A stretch of 64,000 nucleotides of DNA, from positions 69,920,926 to 69,984,925 of the forward strand of contig CM049309.1 of NCBI GenBank assembly GCA_026874595.1, written 5' to 3'. Made by a program: the position numbers and the translations under genes. Below the pieces are notes generated by a model. The model searched no databases, had not been told where the DNA came from, and saw nothing but the letters and a program-made list of their open reading frames with translations. The stretch is from Sipunculus nudus (taxonomy: Eukaryota; Annelida; Sipuncula; Golfingiida; Sipunculidae). Positions 1 through 11,400 of the stretch are shown here, in pieces. How positions within the stretch are numbered: the stretch's first letter is position 1; the number at the start of each line of letters is the position of its first letter.

Positions 1-170
1 TTTTGTAAATTTTTAAAGTTATTAGCATAAAAATAAAATCAGTACCTTAAATTTAGCCCAACTTTGACCATGGCACGTTTTTCTCCTGTATGTACCATTG
101 ATTTAATTTTCACAGCATGTAAACATAAATATTTAATTTGTTTAAATCTGAAATTTGAAAATAAAAGCTT
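1..170. repeat. Dispersed repeat A, partial copy at window start
   Basis: The segment including GCCCAACTTTGACCATGGCA, then a run of T/C and TTTAATTTTCACAGCATG, recurs near 37050-37230 and 37745-37885. The copy is cut by the window edge. No coding capacity is visible. Confidence 0.75.
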
Positions 171-1341
171 GAAAATTAAGCTAGTTTTTTACTTTTTTTT
201 CTTGAGGCTCTACTGTAGTCATTTGCTTTGATAACAGATTACAGATGCAGGGTCCAACTCCAGGTCACTGGAAGTCGGGCTATGCCAAGGTTTCTGATTT
301 GTTACAGTCACTGGGGGAGACCCCCTGCTGTGACAGGTGTACAGTTATTCTAATATCACCACCCCAATCCCCCCCCCCCCCCCCCCCCCCGGCAAACCCA
401 ACCCACTAAGTTTGTTATTGTTTTCACTGTATTTCCTTAATTGTAACGCTGTTTCCACTCCAATATACAAAAACTTTCCTTAAAAAAGTAATTCAAGTGT
501 AATCCAGAAGATGCCATGTTGTGTTAATGTAGCATTTTTAAAGAAATTAATTTTCTTTTAAATGATTTTAACAGATATAATTGAACCCATCAGTATGCTT
601 AAATTTATAAAATATGAAGCACATTATGGATAAATAAAGACACAATTGAAAATTGTGAAATCTAAATCAAGTATTATTTTTAGATATTTATTGTTTTGCA
701 GATTTAAAAGATATATTTTTATGGTAAAAAATAAATAAACATTTGTATGCATGGTGTGGTGTTATATGACAAGATTGAGATTTATGATGATGCAATTGAG
801 AATTATGAATCAACTTTTATATTCAGATGTATCTGTTTTATTGGAAATGTATAGAAATATAAACTTAAATTTAAAAAAAATTGATGTGATAAAAAAATTA
901 GGATTTAATACAAACATTTGTTCATTATTTTCCTGCCACAGCAGAATTTGAGATCAGGCTTTGTTTGCCCTGTTTTATGTTGTTAATTAGTTATATTTCA
1001 TCTGTATACATTTCATAAAAAAATACATATATAATTAATAATATATATTATACCAAAAAATAGATTCAATTAAACAAATTTGTAAACTACTGAAATGTCA
1101 ACAGTTAATCAAAAAGCCAACTGATGATCATGGTAATAGTACAGATCATTTGTTCACAAACTGCTCACATGCTTCAGTTTCAACATTAGGAAACACATGG
1201 TCAGGTCACAAAATATTATTTGCAACAATTTCTTGCTCATCAATACAAACCAATCATATAAATCAACCATGGCCTTTATTACCTCTTCCTCTTACACTTG
1301 ATCTCCATTTGATATTATTTTAGATTTTTACCTTCAAGGTC
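171..1341 (+). other. Intron or upstream DNA, A+T-rich, no feature except a C22 tract
   Basis: No exon resembling AP-3 delta is present. A run of 22 C lies at 369-390. The 66-residue open frame at 751-951 has intron-like composition and no recognisable family. Confidence 0.6.
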
Positions 1342-1912
1342 AACTTCAGCTGAGCACAGTGACCCATAGGTCCCTTGTTCTACGTTTTAGAGCTGATTAT
1401 AGAAAAAAAACATTTAGAAGCTTATTTCTCAGGAACCATTGGCTGGATTTTCACAATACTTACTATGATCATAGGGAGTGATGGTCTGTAACTGCTGCAC
1501 AAGTTTGGGAGCGCCACCTGCAATTTCTGATTTTTAATGAATTTTTCTTGGATTTTTCAACTTTGGCCTTGTGAGCGGGATATCTCTAAAAGGATTCCCA
1601 ATAGGAATTTTATTTCTTTGGTGAAGATGTATATCGACAAAATCTTGGTCAAGTTCGAAGATGGGTGACCTTGACCTACTTTTCAAGGTCACAGAGCAGA
1701 TAATAGAATAAAACTTAGATGCTTATTTTTCAGGAAGCATTTGGTGGATTGTTATGAATCATGGTACATACCTCTCCATTTTAAATTTATAACTGAGACA
1801 TGTACAGATATACATCCATGTGAGAACAGATATTTAATACTTGTTACTGTTACCACCTCTAAACACTGTTCTTTTGGCTGAGGTATTTTGTCAGCTTCTG
1901 CTGATATTCTAG
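1342..1912. repeat. Dispersed repeat B, 3' part
   Basis: Nearly the same sequence (TTAGAGCTGATTATAGAA, GTGAGCGGGATATCTCT, GGTGACCTTGACCTAC) recurs at 41300-41833. Both copies end with TTTTGTCAGCTTCTGCTGAT and ATTCTAG. The 5' part present at 40823 is missing here, so this copy is truncated. Confidence 0.8.
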
Positions 1913-3915
1913 TTTAAGTTGGCTTCTTTATGGTCAGTCTGGTATGCAAGTTGGCACTGTTTTCTGTTCATCACTTTTATTTAAGTTGGCTTCTTTATGG
2001 TCCGTCTGGTATGCAAGTTGGCACTGTTATCTGTTCATCACTTTTATTTAAGTTGGCTTCTTTCTTGTTCATCTGGTTTGCAAGTTGGCACTGTTATCTG
2101 TTCATCACTTTTATTTAAGTTGGCTTCTTTCTTGTTCATTTTGTAAGCAAGTTGGCACTGTTATCTGTTCATCACTTTTATTTAAGTTGGCTTCTTTGTT
2201 GTTCATCTTGTAAGCAAGTTTGCCCTGTTATCTGTTCATCACTTTTATTTAAGTTGGCTTCTTTATGGTCCGTCTGGTATGCAAGTTGGCACTGTTATCT
2301 GTTCATCACTTTTATTTAAGTTGGCTTCTTTATGGTCCGTCTGGTATGCAAGTTGGCACTGTTATCTGTTCATCACTTTTATTTAAGTTGGCTTCTTTAT
2401 GGTCCGTCTGGTATGCAAGTTGGCACTGTTATCTGTTCATCACTTTTATTAAAGTTTGCTTCTTTCTTGTTCATCTTGTATGCAAGTTGGCACTGTTATC
2501 TGTTCATCACTTTTATTTAAGTTGGCTTCTTTATGGTCCGTCTGGTATGCAAGTTGGCACTGTTATCTGTTCATCACTTTTATTTAAGTTTGCTTCTTTA
2601 TGGTTCGTCTGGTATGCAAGTTGGCACTGTTATCTGTTCATTACTTTTATTTAAGGTGGCTTCTTTCTTGTTCATCTTGTAAGCAAGTTGGCACTGTTAT
2701 CTGTTCATCACTTTTATTTAAGTTGGCTTCTTTATGGTTCGTCTGGTATGCAAGTTGGCACTGTTATCTGTTCATCACTTTTTTTTAAGTTGGCTTCTTT
2801 CTTGTTCATCTTGTAAGCAAGTTGGCACTGTTTTCTGTTCATCACTTTTATTTAAGTTGGCTTCTTTATGGTCCGTCTGGTAAGCAAGTTGGCACTGTTA
2901 TCTGTTCATCACTTTTATTTAAGTTGGCTTCTTTATGGTCCGTCTGGTATGCAAGTTGGCACTGTTATCTGTTCATCACTTTTATTTAAGTTGGCTTCTT
3001 TATGGTCCGTCTGGTATGCAAGTTGGCACTGTTATCTGTTCATCACTTTTATTTAAGTTGGCTTCTTTATGGTCCGTCTGGTATGCAAGTTGGCACTGTT
3101 ATCTGTTCATCACTTTTATTTAAGTTGGCTTCTTTCTTGTTCATCTTGTAAGCAAGTTGGCACTGATATCTGTCCATACATCATGTATGCAAGTTGGAAC
3201 TGTTATCTATTATCACTTGTATGCAAGTAGGCTTCTTTATTGTCCATCTTGTAAGCAAGTTGGCACTGTTTTCTGTTCATCATTTGTATGCAAGTTGGCT
3301 TCTTTATTGTCCCATCTGGTATGCAAGTAAGCACTATTATATGTTCATCACCTGAATGCAATTTGGCATCTTTATTGTCCATCTTATATGCAAGTTGGCA
3401 CTATTATCTGTTCATCACTTGTATGAAAGTTGGCTTCTTTATTGTTCATTTCGTTAGCAAGTTAGCACTGTTATCTGTTCATCACTTGTATGAAAGTTTG
3501 CTTCTTTATTGTCCATCTTGTAATCAAGTTGGCACTGTTATTTGTTCATCACTTGTATGCTAGTTGGCTTCTTTATTGTCCACCTTGTATTCAGTTAGGC
3601 ACTGTTATCTGTTAATCCATTGTATGCAATTTGGCATCTTTATTGTCCATCTTGTATGCAAGTTTGCACTGTTACCTGTTCATCACTTGTACCCAAGTTG
3701 GCTTCTTTATTTGCCATCTTGTATGAAATTTGGTACTGTTATCTGTTCATCACTTGTATATAAGTTGGCTTCTTTCTTGTTCATCTTGTAAGCAAGTTGG
3801 CACTTTTATCTGTCCATATACTTGTATGCAGGTTTGTACTGTTATCTGTTCATATTGTAAGCAAATTAGCACTCTCATTAACAGCCCATCAAATGTATAC
3901 AAATTGGCATTCACT
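1911..3915. repeat. Minisatellite, 67-bp unit, about 30 copies
   Basis: The unit contains TTTAAGTTGGCTTCTTTATG, a GGTATGCAAGTTGGCACTG core and TTATCTGTTCATCACTT; the period is exactly 67 bp in the centre (for example 2265 to 2332). Units are near-identical from 1980 to 3130 and diverge towards 3900. Since 67 is not a multiple of 3, the open frames of up to 129 residues inside it cycle through phases and are array artefacts. Confidence 0.95.
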
Positions 3916-4298
3916 TGAAATTATTTATACACATATGACCCCTTTCACACACAAAATGGTTTTAAAATGTTTTGGGCAATACAGATTTATGAAATCAGTT
4001 TGGAGACTGGTGATGTACAATTCACATGCAGGACAACATGCTGCCACAAGCATATGCACTTGTGCTGTTACATATTTGCCGCTTCAAAACAAGGTCCAAA
4101 CTGTTTTGGACACGAAATGAGTATATTTAAGCAGAGTGATAAATTAAGTTTACATTGGAAACATTTTGAAAATACCTCCTGAGCTTGTTTCAAAACCTTT
4201 TATCCAAAATGGATAAAAAAAGGTTTGGATTGCTGTGTGAATGCTCAGTTTGAATTCAAAATCTTTGAAAACATTTTGTTTTGGCATGTAGGGGTATA

Positions 4299-4370
4299 GT
4301 ATTGTAGGCTTGTATAGGTATTGTAGGCTATTATAAGTATTGTAGGCTTTGTATAAGTATTGTAGACTTG
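4299..4370. repeat. Short tandem repeat of TATTGTAGGCT type
   Basis: Four copies of TATTGTAGGCT or a close variant, spaced about 20 bases apart, with TATAAG or TATAGG between them. Confidence 0.7.
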
Positions 4371-4997
4371 AAATATTGTCTGGCACTTGTTAGAGAGAAT
4401 GCCCAGCCTCCTTCAGAATGTAAGCCGTCAAATGGATATGATTATCCTGGACCTGGTTGACGAGAACAAGTTCATTATACTAATAGTGAGGTGCAGGGGT
4501 ACCTGTCTGATTGGTCTCATTGCCCAGTCTGTTGTGAATCTCCTGTAGCTGTGTAGACAAATGCCTGATCAATATTGTATGCTCCAAGTTTCCCCAGCAA
4601 TAAATGTTTGGATGAGGTAAAGTGAAGCATGTTTAGGGCCCTTTCGTATAACATCTTCTTCAATAAACCATTAACAAGTGTGTCTGAACATTTCTGGCAG
4701 CGGTTAAACATGTCTAATTGGTGGACTTAATATTGCTGCCTTGGAACCCAAGGCACACAGTGTAATGTTCATTTTGCCATTTGTTTAGTTTCCCAATAAA
4801 ACGGCTTTCATTGTATCAGCTGACCTTTTGTGGCTTTTATGTCAGTGATGAATAAGTTAGGATGTGTTTGTTAGTGGTATGTCCCCCCCCCCATCCGCCA
4901 TGTCATATACCAATACCTTTAGATTATGTAATTCAGTGTATGCACATTTGTTAGGCTCAGATATGGAGTATGATTGTGTAATGTTTTTAGCACTAGA
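4371..4997 (+). other. Intron sequence without recognised feature
   Basis: No exon. A 52-bp stretch at 4761-4812 (TTCATTTTGCC, GTTTCCCAATA, GGCTTTCAT) recurs at 5533-5583 in intron 1, so one is a diverged copy of the other. Confidence 0.6.
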
Positions 4998-5210
4998 AGG
5001 ATGACCACAGGGTTGTGAATCCAGTCATTCAAGTCTTAACCACAAACTGCACCCCTTCACCGGCTAAATGGGTACTGGTCAGGAGTGTTAGGTGGCATTC
5101 AGATGTAGCAGGGACTACCCAGTATGGCCTATTATGAGTGCTTGGGGCAAATGCTGGCCAACCAACTGAAAAAAAAATATACAGGAATTTATAGGTTTAA
5201 AGGACCAAGT
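4998..5210. repeat. SINE-like copy, tail part
   Basis: GGGTACTGGTCA, GGCCTATTATGAGTGCTT, CTGAAAAAAAAATATACAGG and AAAGGACCAAGTA match in order the body of the tRNA-headed element at 24750-25035. The head with a B-box is degraded here. Confidence 0.6.
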
Positions 5211-5382
5211 ATTCAATGTCATATGTAGTTGATATAAGTTAATGAACCCAGAATCTTTTTACATATTTTTGGAAAATATATATGTAAGTGGTAAATTTTG
5301 TGTGTTTTTGAAGGCCCCATTTGTTTGTAATGTTTTACTGTTATTCTACCTCCTATCATGTTAAATGTTTTCTATGTTCCAG

Positions 5383-5490
5383 GACCTTGGCAGCCAGTCT
5401 ATGTATGATGCTGGAGTAGCCCTGAATGGTTTGTCGTGTTTCATGTCAGCTGACCTGGCCCGGGATCTAGCCAATGATATCATGACACTG
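5383..5490 (+). CDS. AP3D1: AP3D1 exon 1 of window (residues 1-36)
   Basis: The acceptor is TTCCAG before 5383 and the donor is GTATGT at 5491; both ends are phase 0. It encodes trunk helices with YDAGVALNGLSCF and DLARDLANDIMTL, near-identical in order to vertebrate AP-3 delta at about residues 130-165. The preceding ATG codons at 5365 and 5374 lie in the intron and are not starts. Earlier exons are outside the window. Confidence 0.93.
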
Positions 5491-8400
5491 GTATGTCAAT
5501 TCATATATATTGATTTGAAGGTTTACATTTTGTGTAATATTCATTTTGCTGTTTGTTAAGTTTCCCAATATGATGGCTTTCATCGATTAATGGTTACAAT
5601 TATCTGACTTGAAAGTGGAGTTCATTATTGTTGATAATACATTTACAAAACATCCAACAAACAACTAGTGTTATTTGAAGAGACAAACTTGTCTAACATC
5701 TTATTTGTATGTGGATGTTATTGGTGACAGCTGTCAAGCCATATCTCTGAAAGATTAGGGCAGTCTGGGCATTAAAAAAAAAAAAAACTGTTCTGAGTCT
5801 AATCATGTTTTCAAGGTCACACAGTTATTACTGTTTGTTACTGATCTGACACTCATCAGTCCTCAAACTTCCTACTGGCATTCATACCTTTCCTTCCACT
5901 ACTTCCATGATAGGTTGGGGACAAACCTGATCTGTTCCACAAATCAATTTGTCTTGCCAGCTTTCATAATATTGGAAGGAACTTTTGTTTGCCCTCATTT
6001 TGCTATCATAATTTGAATGACAAGGTAAAAGCACCTACAATAGTCTGTTCATCATATTCATCTGAGCTCCTTGGGCCATTGGCCACATATTATGCAAAGA
6101 ATTAGTAGTTTAAAGGGAGACTTAAAATGTGGGTCAACACATATGAATTATTCATTATTTTTAGATGACATCAACCAAGCCCTACCTGAGAAAGAAGGCT
6201 GTTCTGATCATGTACAAAGTGTTCTTGAACTGCCCTGAGGCTTTAAGGCCAGCTTTCCCTCGACTGAAAGAAAAACTGGAAGACCCAGACCCGGGTAGGT
6301 ATATGAACGGAATCTTATGAAATGTTTGGGGCATTTCGAGAATGGGCCAATGAAGAATCAGTTAGATTTTGGTGCGGATCTGGAACATGATCCCGATTCA
6401 GGAACGTCATCAAGGAATATTCGTAAATGTAGAGTCACTTGTGCAAGAATGAACTTGGGGATATGGGCTGAATAAGTGTATACAAACACAGTTTTGGGAG
6501 CATTCCACAAAAGGGGGGACCACACCAACCCCCCACCCCCACCCACCCCCTGGCAGAGGCTTGCACTCCTTAGAATGTAGATTTCTAGTTTGATAAAATG
6601 AGACTTGATGAATGCAAATACTGTGCAGTGTAAGGTATATATGAGTAAGTATTTTGTTCGATATTTATTAGCATGCTGTAAATTGTAATTGATACTGCTG
6701 GTTATCGGGAGATATTGTTCATATCATTTATCAGCTCAGGTTCTGAGATGGATCAGTTATGAAATACAATGTTTGCAAAAAAGAATAGTTTTCAAAGAAG
6801 AGTTGTGTGACAATAATTTAATGCCACCATGAATTGTAATATACAGATATGCTTCTGTCAGTGTATTGATAAATAGCACCAACCTGAATAATCTATGGAA
6901 TAGAATATGAAAAAAAAGTAGAGAAACACTCTGTAAACCGCAAGTTCCAAATAAGTATATAGTTTAATGTAATAACCAGTAAAGAATATTATGTTTGCTT
7001 TTTGGTGACAATGTGTGGGGAAAATATTAAAGGGGCCCAATCACCTAACTGACCTTTATAAACTTAAGGTAATTCCTTTGAGCTTTTATAAAAATAGGCC
7101 AGGAAACGTTGACATCACCGCACACAGGCTGCTTGTTTTGTTTATATCAATGTGTTCATAAAATGTGGGGGTCTACCAAAATTAAACAAATTCAACAAGG
7201 ACATCTGGTGGCAAGTCAGATTAGCCAGAGCTTTTCAGTGGTGTTTTGCAACCAATGACCTTTCTACCTCCGCATATTTTTAACCTACCACCTTAGGATA
7301 CATGTTTTTCCCATTTGTCAACATTGCTGTGTTTACAAACTAAAACATGTTGTTGATAAACAAGTTCATACATCCTTCAAGGAGGCCTTACAGGAACTTT
7401 TAATAACCAGAATTACCCTTAGATCATTAATATGTACACAGAGGAAGCCAGAATCGCATGAATTCTTTTTCAGAAGGTAGATGAATGGGCACCTTTAATA
7501 TTTAACCATTTCCCTGTGCAGGTGTGCAGTCAGCTGCTGTGAATGTGATCTGTGAGTTGGCCAGGAAGAACCCTAAAAATTACCTGTCACTGGCTCCACT
7601 GTTCTTCAAGCTCATGACCAGTTCAACAAACAACTGGGTGCTCATCAAAATTATTAAACTGGTAAGGTATACTTCATAATTACCTGAAAATGTTTTTAAA
7701 TGCTTAAGCCCGTGACTGTATCTAGCATAAGGCATATAAACATGTTGGCTACTGCAGGAATTAAAAATGTCTCCTTTTTTACCTGGAATTCTCAAATGCA
7801 ATTTCGGTAACATGTTATTTTCTGTTGTTATAGTCGCCAGACCTAGGCTGGCGACTATAGGCTAATCGTAGTGTCTGTTTGTTGCTTGCCGGAAATCTTC
7901 GATTTTCGCAAGCTGGTTGGTCAGTCGCGGATGTCTGTTTGTCTGTTTGTTTGTTTGTTTGTTTGTCTGTCCAGTCTCTACAGGTCGCAATTTTGATCCC
8001 ATCGCTTTCAAACTTTCACAGTTTGTGTAAAATCAAAAATGCAAGAAGCCTATTGTTTTTGGGCAATATAGGTCAAAGGTCAAGGTCAAGGTCATCAAAA
8101 GTTCCTAAAGTGCTCTTTTCTTCATATCTCCATTACTATTTGTCATAGCCACTTCAAACAGGGCTCATTTTAATCGGCATTCCAAGGCCTTTCTTCTGAT
8201 ATATATGTTGCTGAAATCTGCTGTTTCTATGGTTACACATTTTGGGGGGAAACTCATGATTTTCGAAAATAAAAGGCCTAATTTTTCTAACTTTGTCATT
8301 TTTAAAGCTAGAGAGTTCTAGTTTTTTGCATCAGATAGTACTAAATAAGCTTTTAGTTATACAAGTGAAAGTCTCGTAAAATCTCGCACCATTTCTCGTC

Positions 8401-11400
8401 AAACGAGAATTTTCGAGATTTCATTAAATATGGCTTACAGGTCGCATTTTTTAAACTATGACTTTGAAAATGACATATTTTGTGTTATTTAGAAATATCT
8501 CGAAACCAATTTTCCATTTTTTGGAAATAGCCACCAGGGGGCGTGGTACATGAAACACTGTAACATATCATTTTTCTGCAATATCTCAAAAAATATTAAA
8601 CGTGACACCATTTTTTGGGTCGTATCTGAAACTAGGAACATTGGCTTATCCCTTCGCACATGTTGCTTTGTGCTGCCGTTACCATGGTTACCAAATTTTG
8701 GGGTAAAACTTGACAATCTGAAAATTCGGAGTTTTCCAGCTTCTCTCTCTGTTGATATTTGCGATAGAAAGGTCTGGTGTTTGGCGTTAGACAGCATCCC
8801 TCTAGTTCTTAGTCATTCAATCGCAAGTCTCGTCATATCTCGCACCGTTTCTCGTGAAACGAGAACACGTGACCATTCAAAGAAATGCCTATAATTATGT
8901 CATTTTTCACGCTACAGACACATGGTTTGCAGCGCTGGATAGCGGCTGACACTCGCAGTCACATTCAGGGGTCACATTGTTAGTCTCGTCAAATCTCGCG
9001 CCGTTTTTCGCCAAACCACGAAGACACGTGCCGTCGCCGCAAGTGGCGGCAGGGTCCCTACGGTGGGCGGCCGGCGTGTGCAGCGGTGCGTGACGGCCTC
9101 TCCGGGCCCCATCTATGATCATACATGTTGGAGGCACAGTCCAGACTTTATTGCTTGCCGGAAATCTTCGATTTTCGCAAGCTGGTTGGTCAGTCGCGGA
9201 TGTCTGTTTGTCTGTTTGTTTGTTTGTTTGTTTGTCTGTCCAGTCTCTACAGGTCGCAATTTTGATCCCATCGCTTTCAAACTTTCACAGTTTGTGTAAA
9301 ATCAAAAATGCAAGAAGCCTATTGTTTTTGGGCAATATAGGTCAAAGGTCAAGGTCAAGGTCATCAAAAGTTCCTAAAGTGCTCTTTTCTTCATATCTCC
9401 ATTACTATTTGTCATAGCCACTTCAAACAGGGCTCATTTTAATCGGCATTCCAAGGCCTTTCTTCTGATATATATGTTGCTGAAATCTGCTGTTTCTATG
9501 GTTACACATTTTGGGGGGAAACTCATGATTTTCGAAAATAAAAGGCCTAATTTTTCTAACTTTGTCATTTTTAAAGCTAGAGAGTTCTAGTTTTTTGCAT
9601 CAGATAGTACTAAATAAGCTTTTAATTATACAAGTGAAAGTCTCGTAAAATCTCGCACCATTTCTCGTCAAACGAGAATTTTCGAGATTTCATTAAATAT
9701 GGCTTACAGGTCGCATTTTTTAAACTATGACTTTGAAAATGACATATTTTGTGTTATTTAGAAATATCTCGAAACCAATTTTCCATTTTTTGGAAATAGC
9801 CACCAGGGGGCGTGGTACATGAAACACTGTAACATATCATTTTTCTGCAATATCTCAAAAAATATTAAACGTGACACCATTTTTTGGGTCGTATCTGAAA
9901 CTAGGAACATTGGCTTATCCCTTCGCACATGTTGCTTTGTGCTGCCGTTACCATGGTTACCAAATTTTGGGGTAAAACTTGACAATCTGAAAATTCGGAG
10001 TTTTCCAGCTTCTCTCTCTGTTGATATTTGCGATAGAAAGGTCTGGTGTTTGGCGTTAGACAGCATCCCTCTAGTTCTTAGTCATTCAATCGCAAGTCTC
10101 GTCATATCTCGCACCGTTTCTCGTGAAACGAGAACACGTGACCATTCAAAGAAATGCCTATAATTATGTCATTTTTCACGCTACAGACACATGGTTTGCA
10201 GCGCTGGATAGCGGCTGACACTCGCAGTCACATTCAGGGGTCACATTGTTAGTCTCGTCAAATCTCGCGCCGTTTTTCGCCAAACCACGAAGACACGTGC
10301 CGTCGCCGCAAGTGGCGGCAGGGTCCCTACGGTGGGCGGCCGGCGTGTGCAGCGGTGCGTGACGGCCTCTCCGGGCCCCATCTATGATCATACATGTTGG
10401 AGGCACAGTCCAGACTTTATTGCTTGCCGGAAATCTTCGATTTTCGCAAGCTGGTTGGTCAGTCGCGGATGTCTGTTTGTCTGTTTGTTTGTTTGTTTGT
10501 TTGTCTGTCCAGTCTCTACAGGTCGCAATTTTGATCCCATCGCTTTCAAACTTTCACAGTTTGTGTAAAATCAAAAATGCAAGAAGCCTATTGTTTTTGG
10601 GCAATATAGGTCAAAGGTCAAGGTCAAGGTCATCAAAAGTTCCTAAAGTGCTCTTTTCTTCATATCTCCATTACTATTTGTCATAGCCACTTCAAACAGG
10701 GCTCATTTTAATCGGCATTCCAAGGCCTTTCTTCTGATATATATGTTGCTGAAATCTGCTGTTTCTATGGTTACACATTTTGGGGGGAAACTCATGATTT
10801 TCGAAAATAAAAGGCCTAATTTTTCTAACTTTGTCATTTTTAAAGCTAGAGAGTTCTAGTTTTTTGCATCAGATAGTACTAAATAAGCTTTTAATTATAC
10901 AAGTGAAAGTCTCGTAAAATCTCGCACCATTTCTCGTCAAACGAGAATTTTCGAGATTTCATTAAATATGGCTTACAGGTCGCATTTTTTAAACTATGAC
11001 TTTGAAAATGACATATTTTGTGTTATTTAGAAATATCTCGAAACCAATTTTCCATTTTTTGGAAATAGCCACCAGGGGGCGTGGTACATGAAACACTGTA
11101 ACATATCATTTTTCTGCAATATCTCAAAAAATATTAAACGTGACACCATTTTTTGGGTCGTATCTGAAACTAGGAACATTGGCTTATCCCTTCGCACATG
11201 TTGCTTTGTGCTGCCGTTACCATGGTTACCAAATTTTGGGGTAAAACTTGACAATCTGAAAATTCGGAGTTTTCCAGCTTCTCTCTCTGTTGATATTTGC
11301 GATAGAAAGGTCTGGTGTTTGGCGTTAGACAGCATCCCTCTAGTTCTTAGTCATTCAATCGCAAGTCTCGTCATATCTCGCACCGTTTCTCGTGAAACGA

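Noticed and set aside
243-345. Upstream coding exon after TTACAG at 243-255
   Set aside because: Its translation does not resemble the AP-3 delta segment expected before DLGSQSMYDAG, and there is no fitting donor.
1930-3791. Repeat proteins of 62-129 residues (WYASWHCYLFI type)
   Set aside because: They are translations of the 67-bp minisatellite; the period is not a multiple of three and stops cut every phase.
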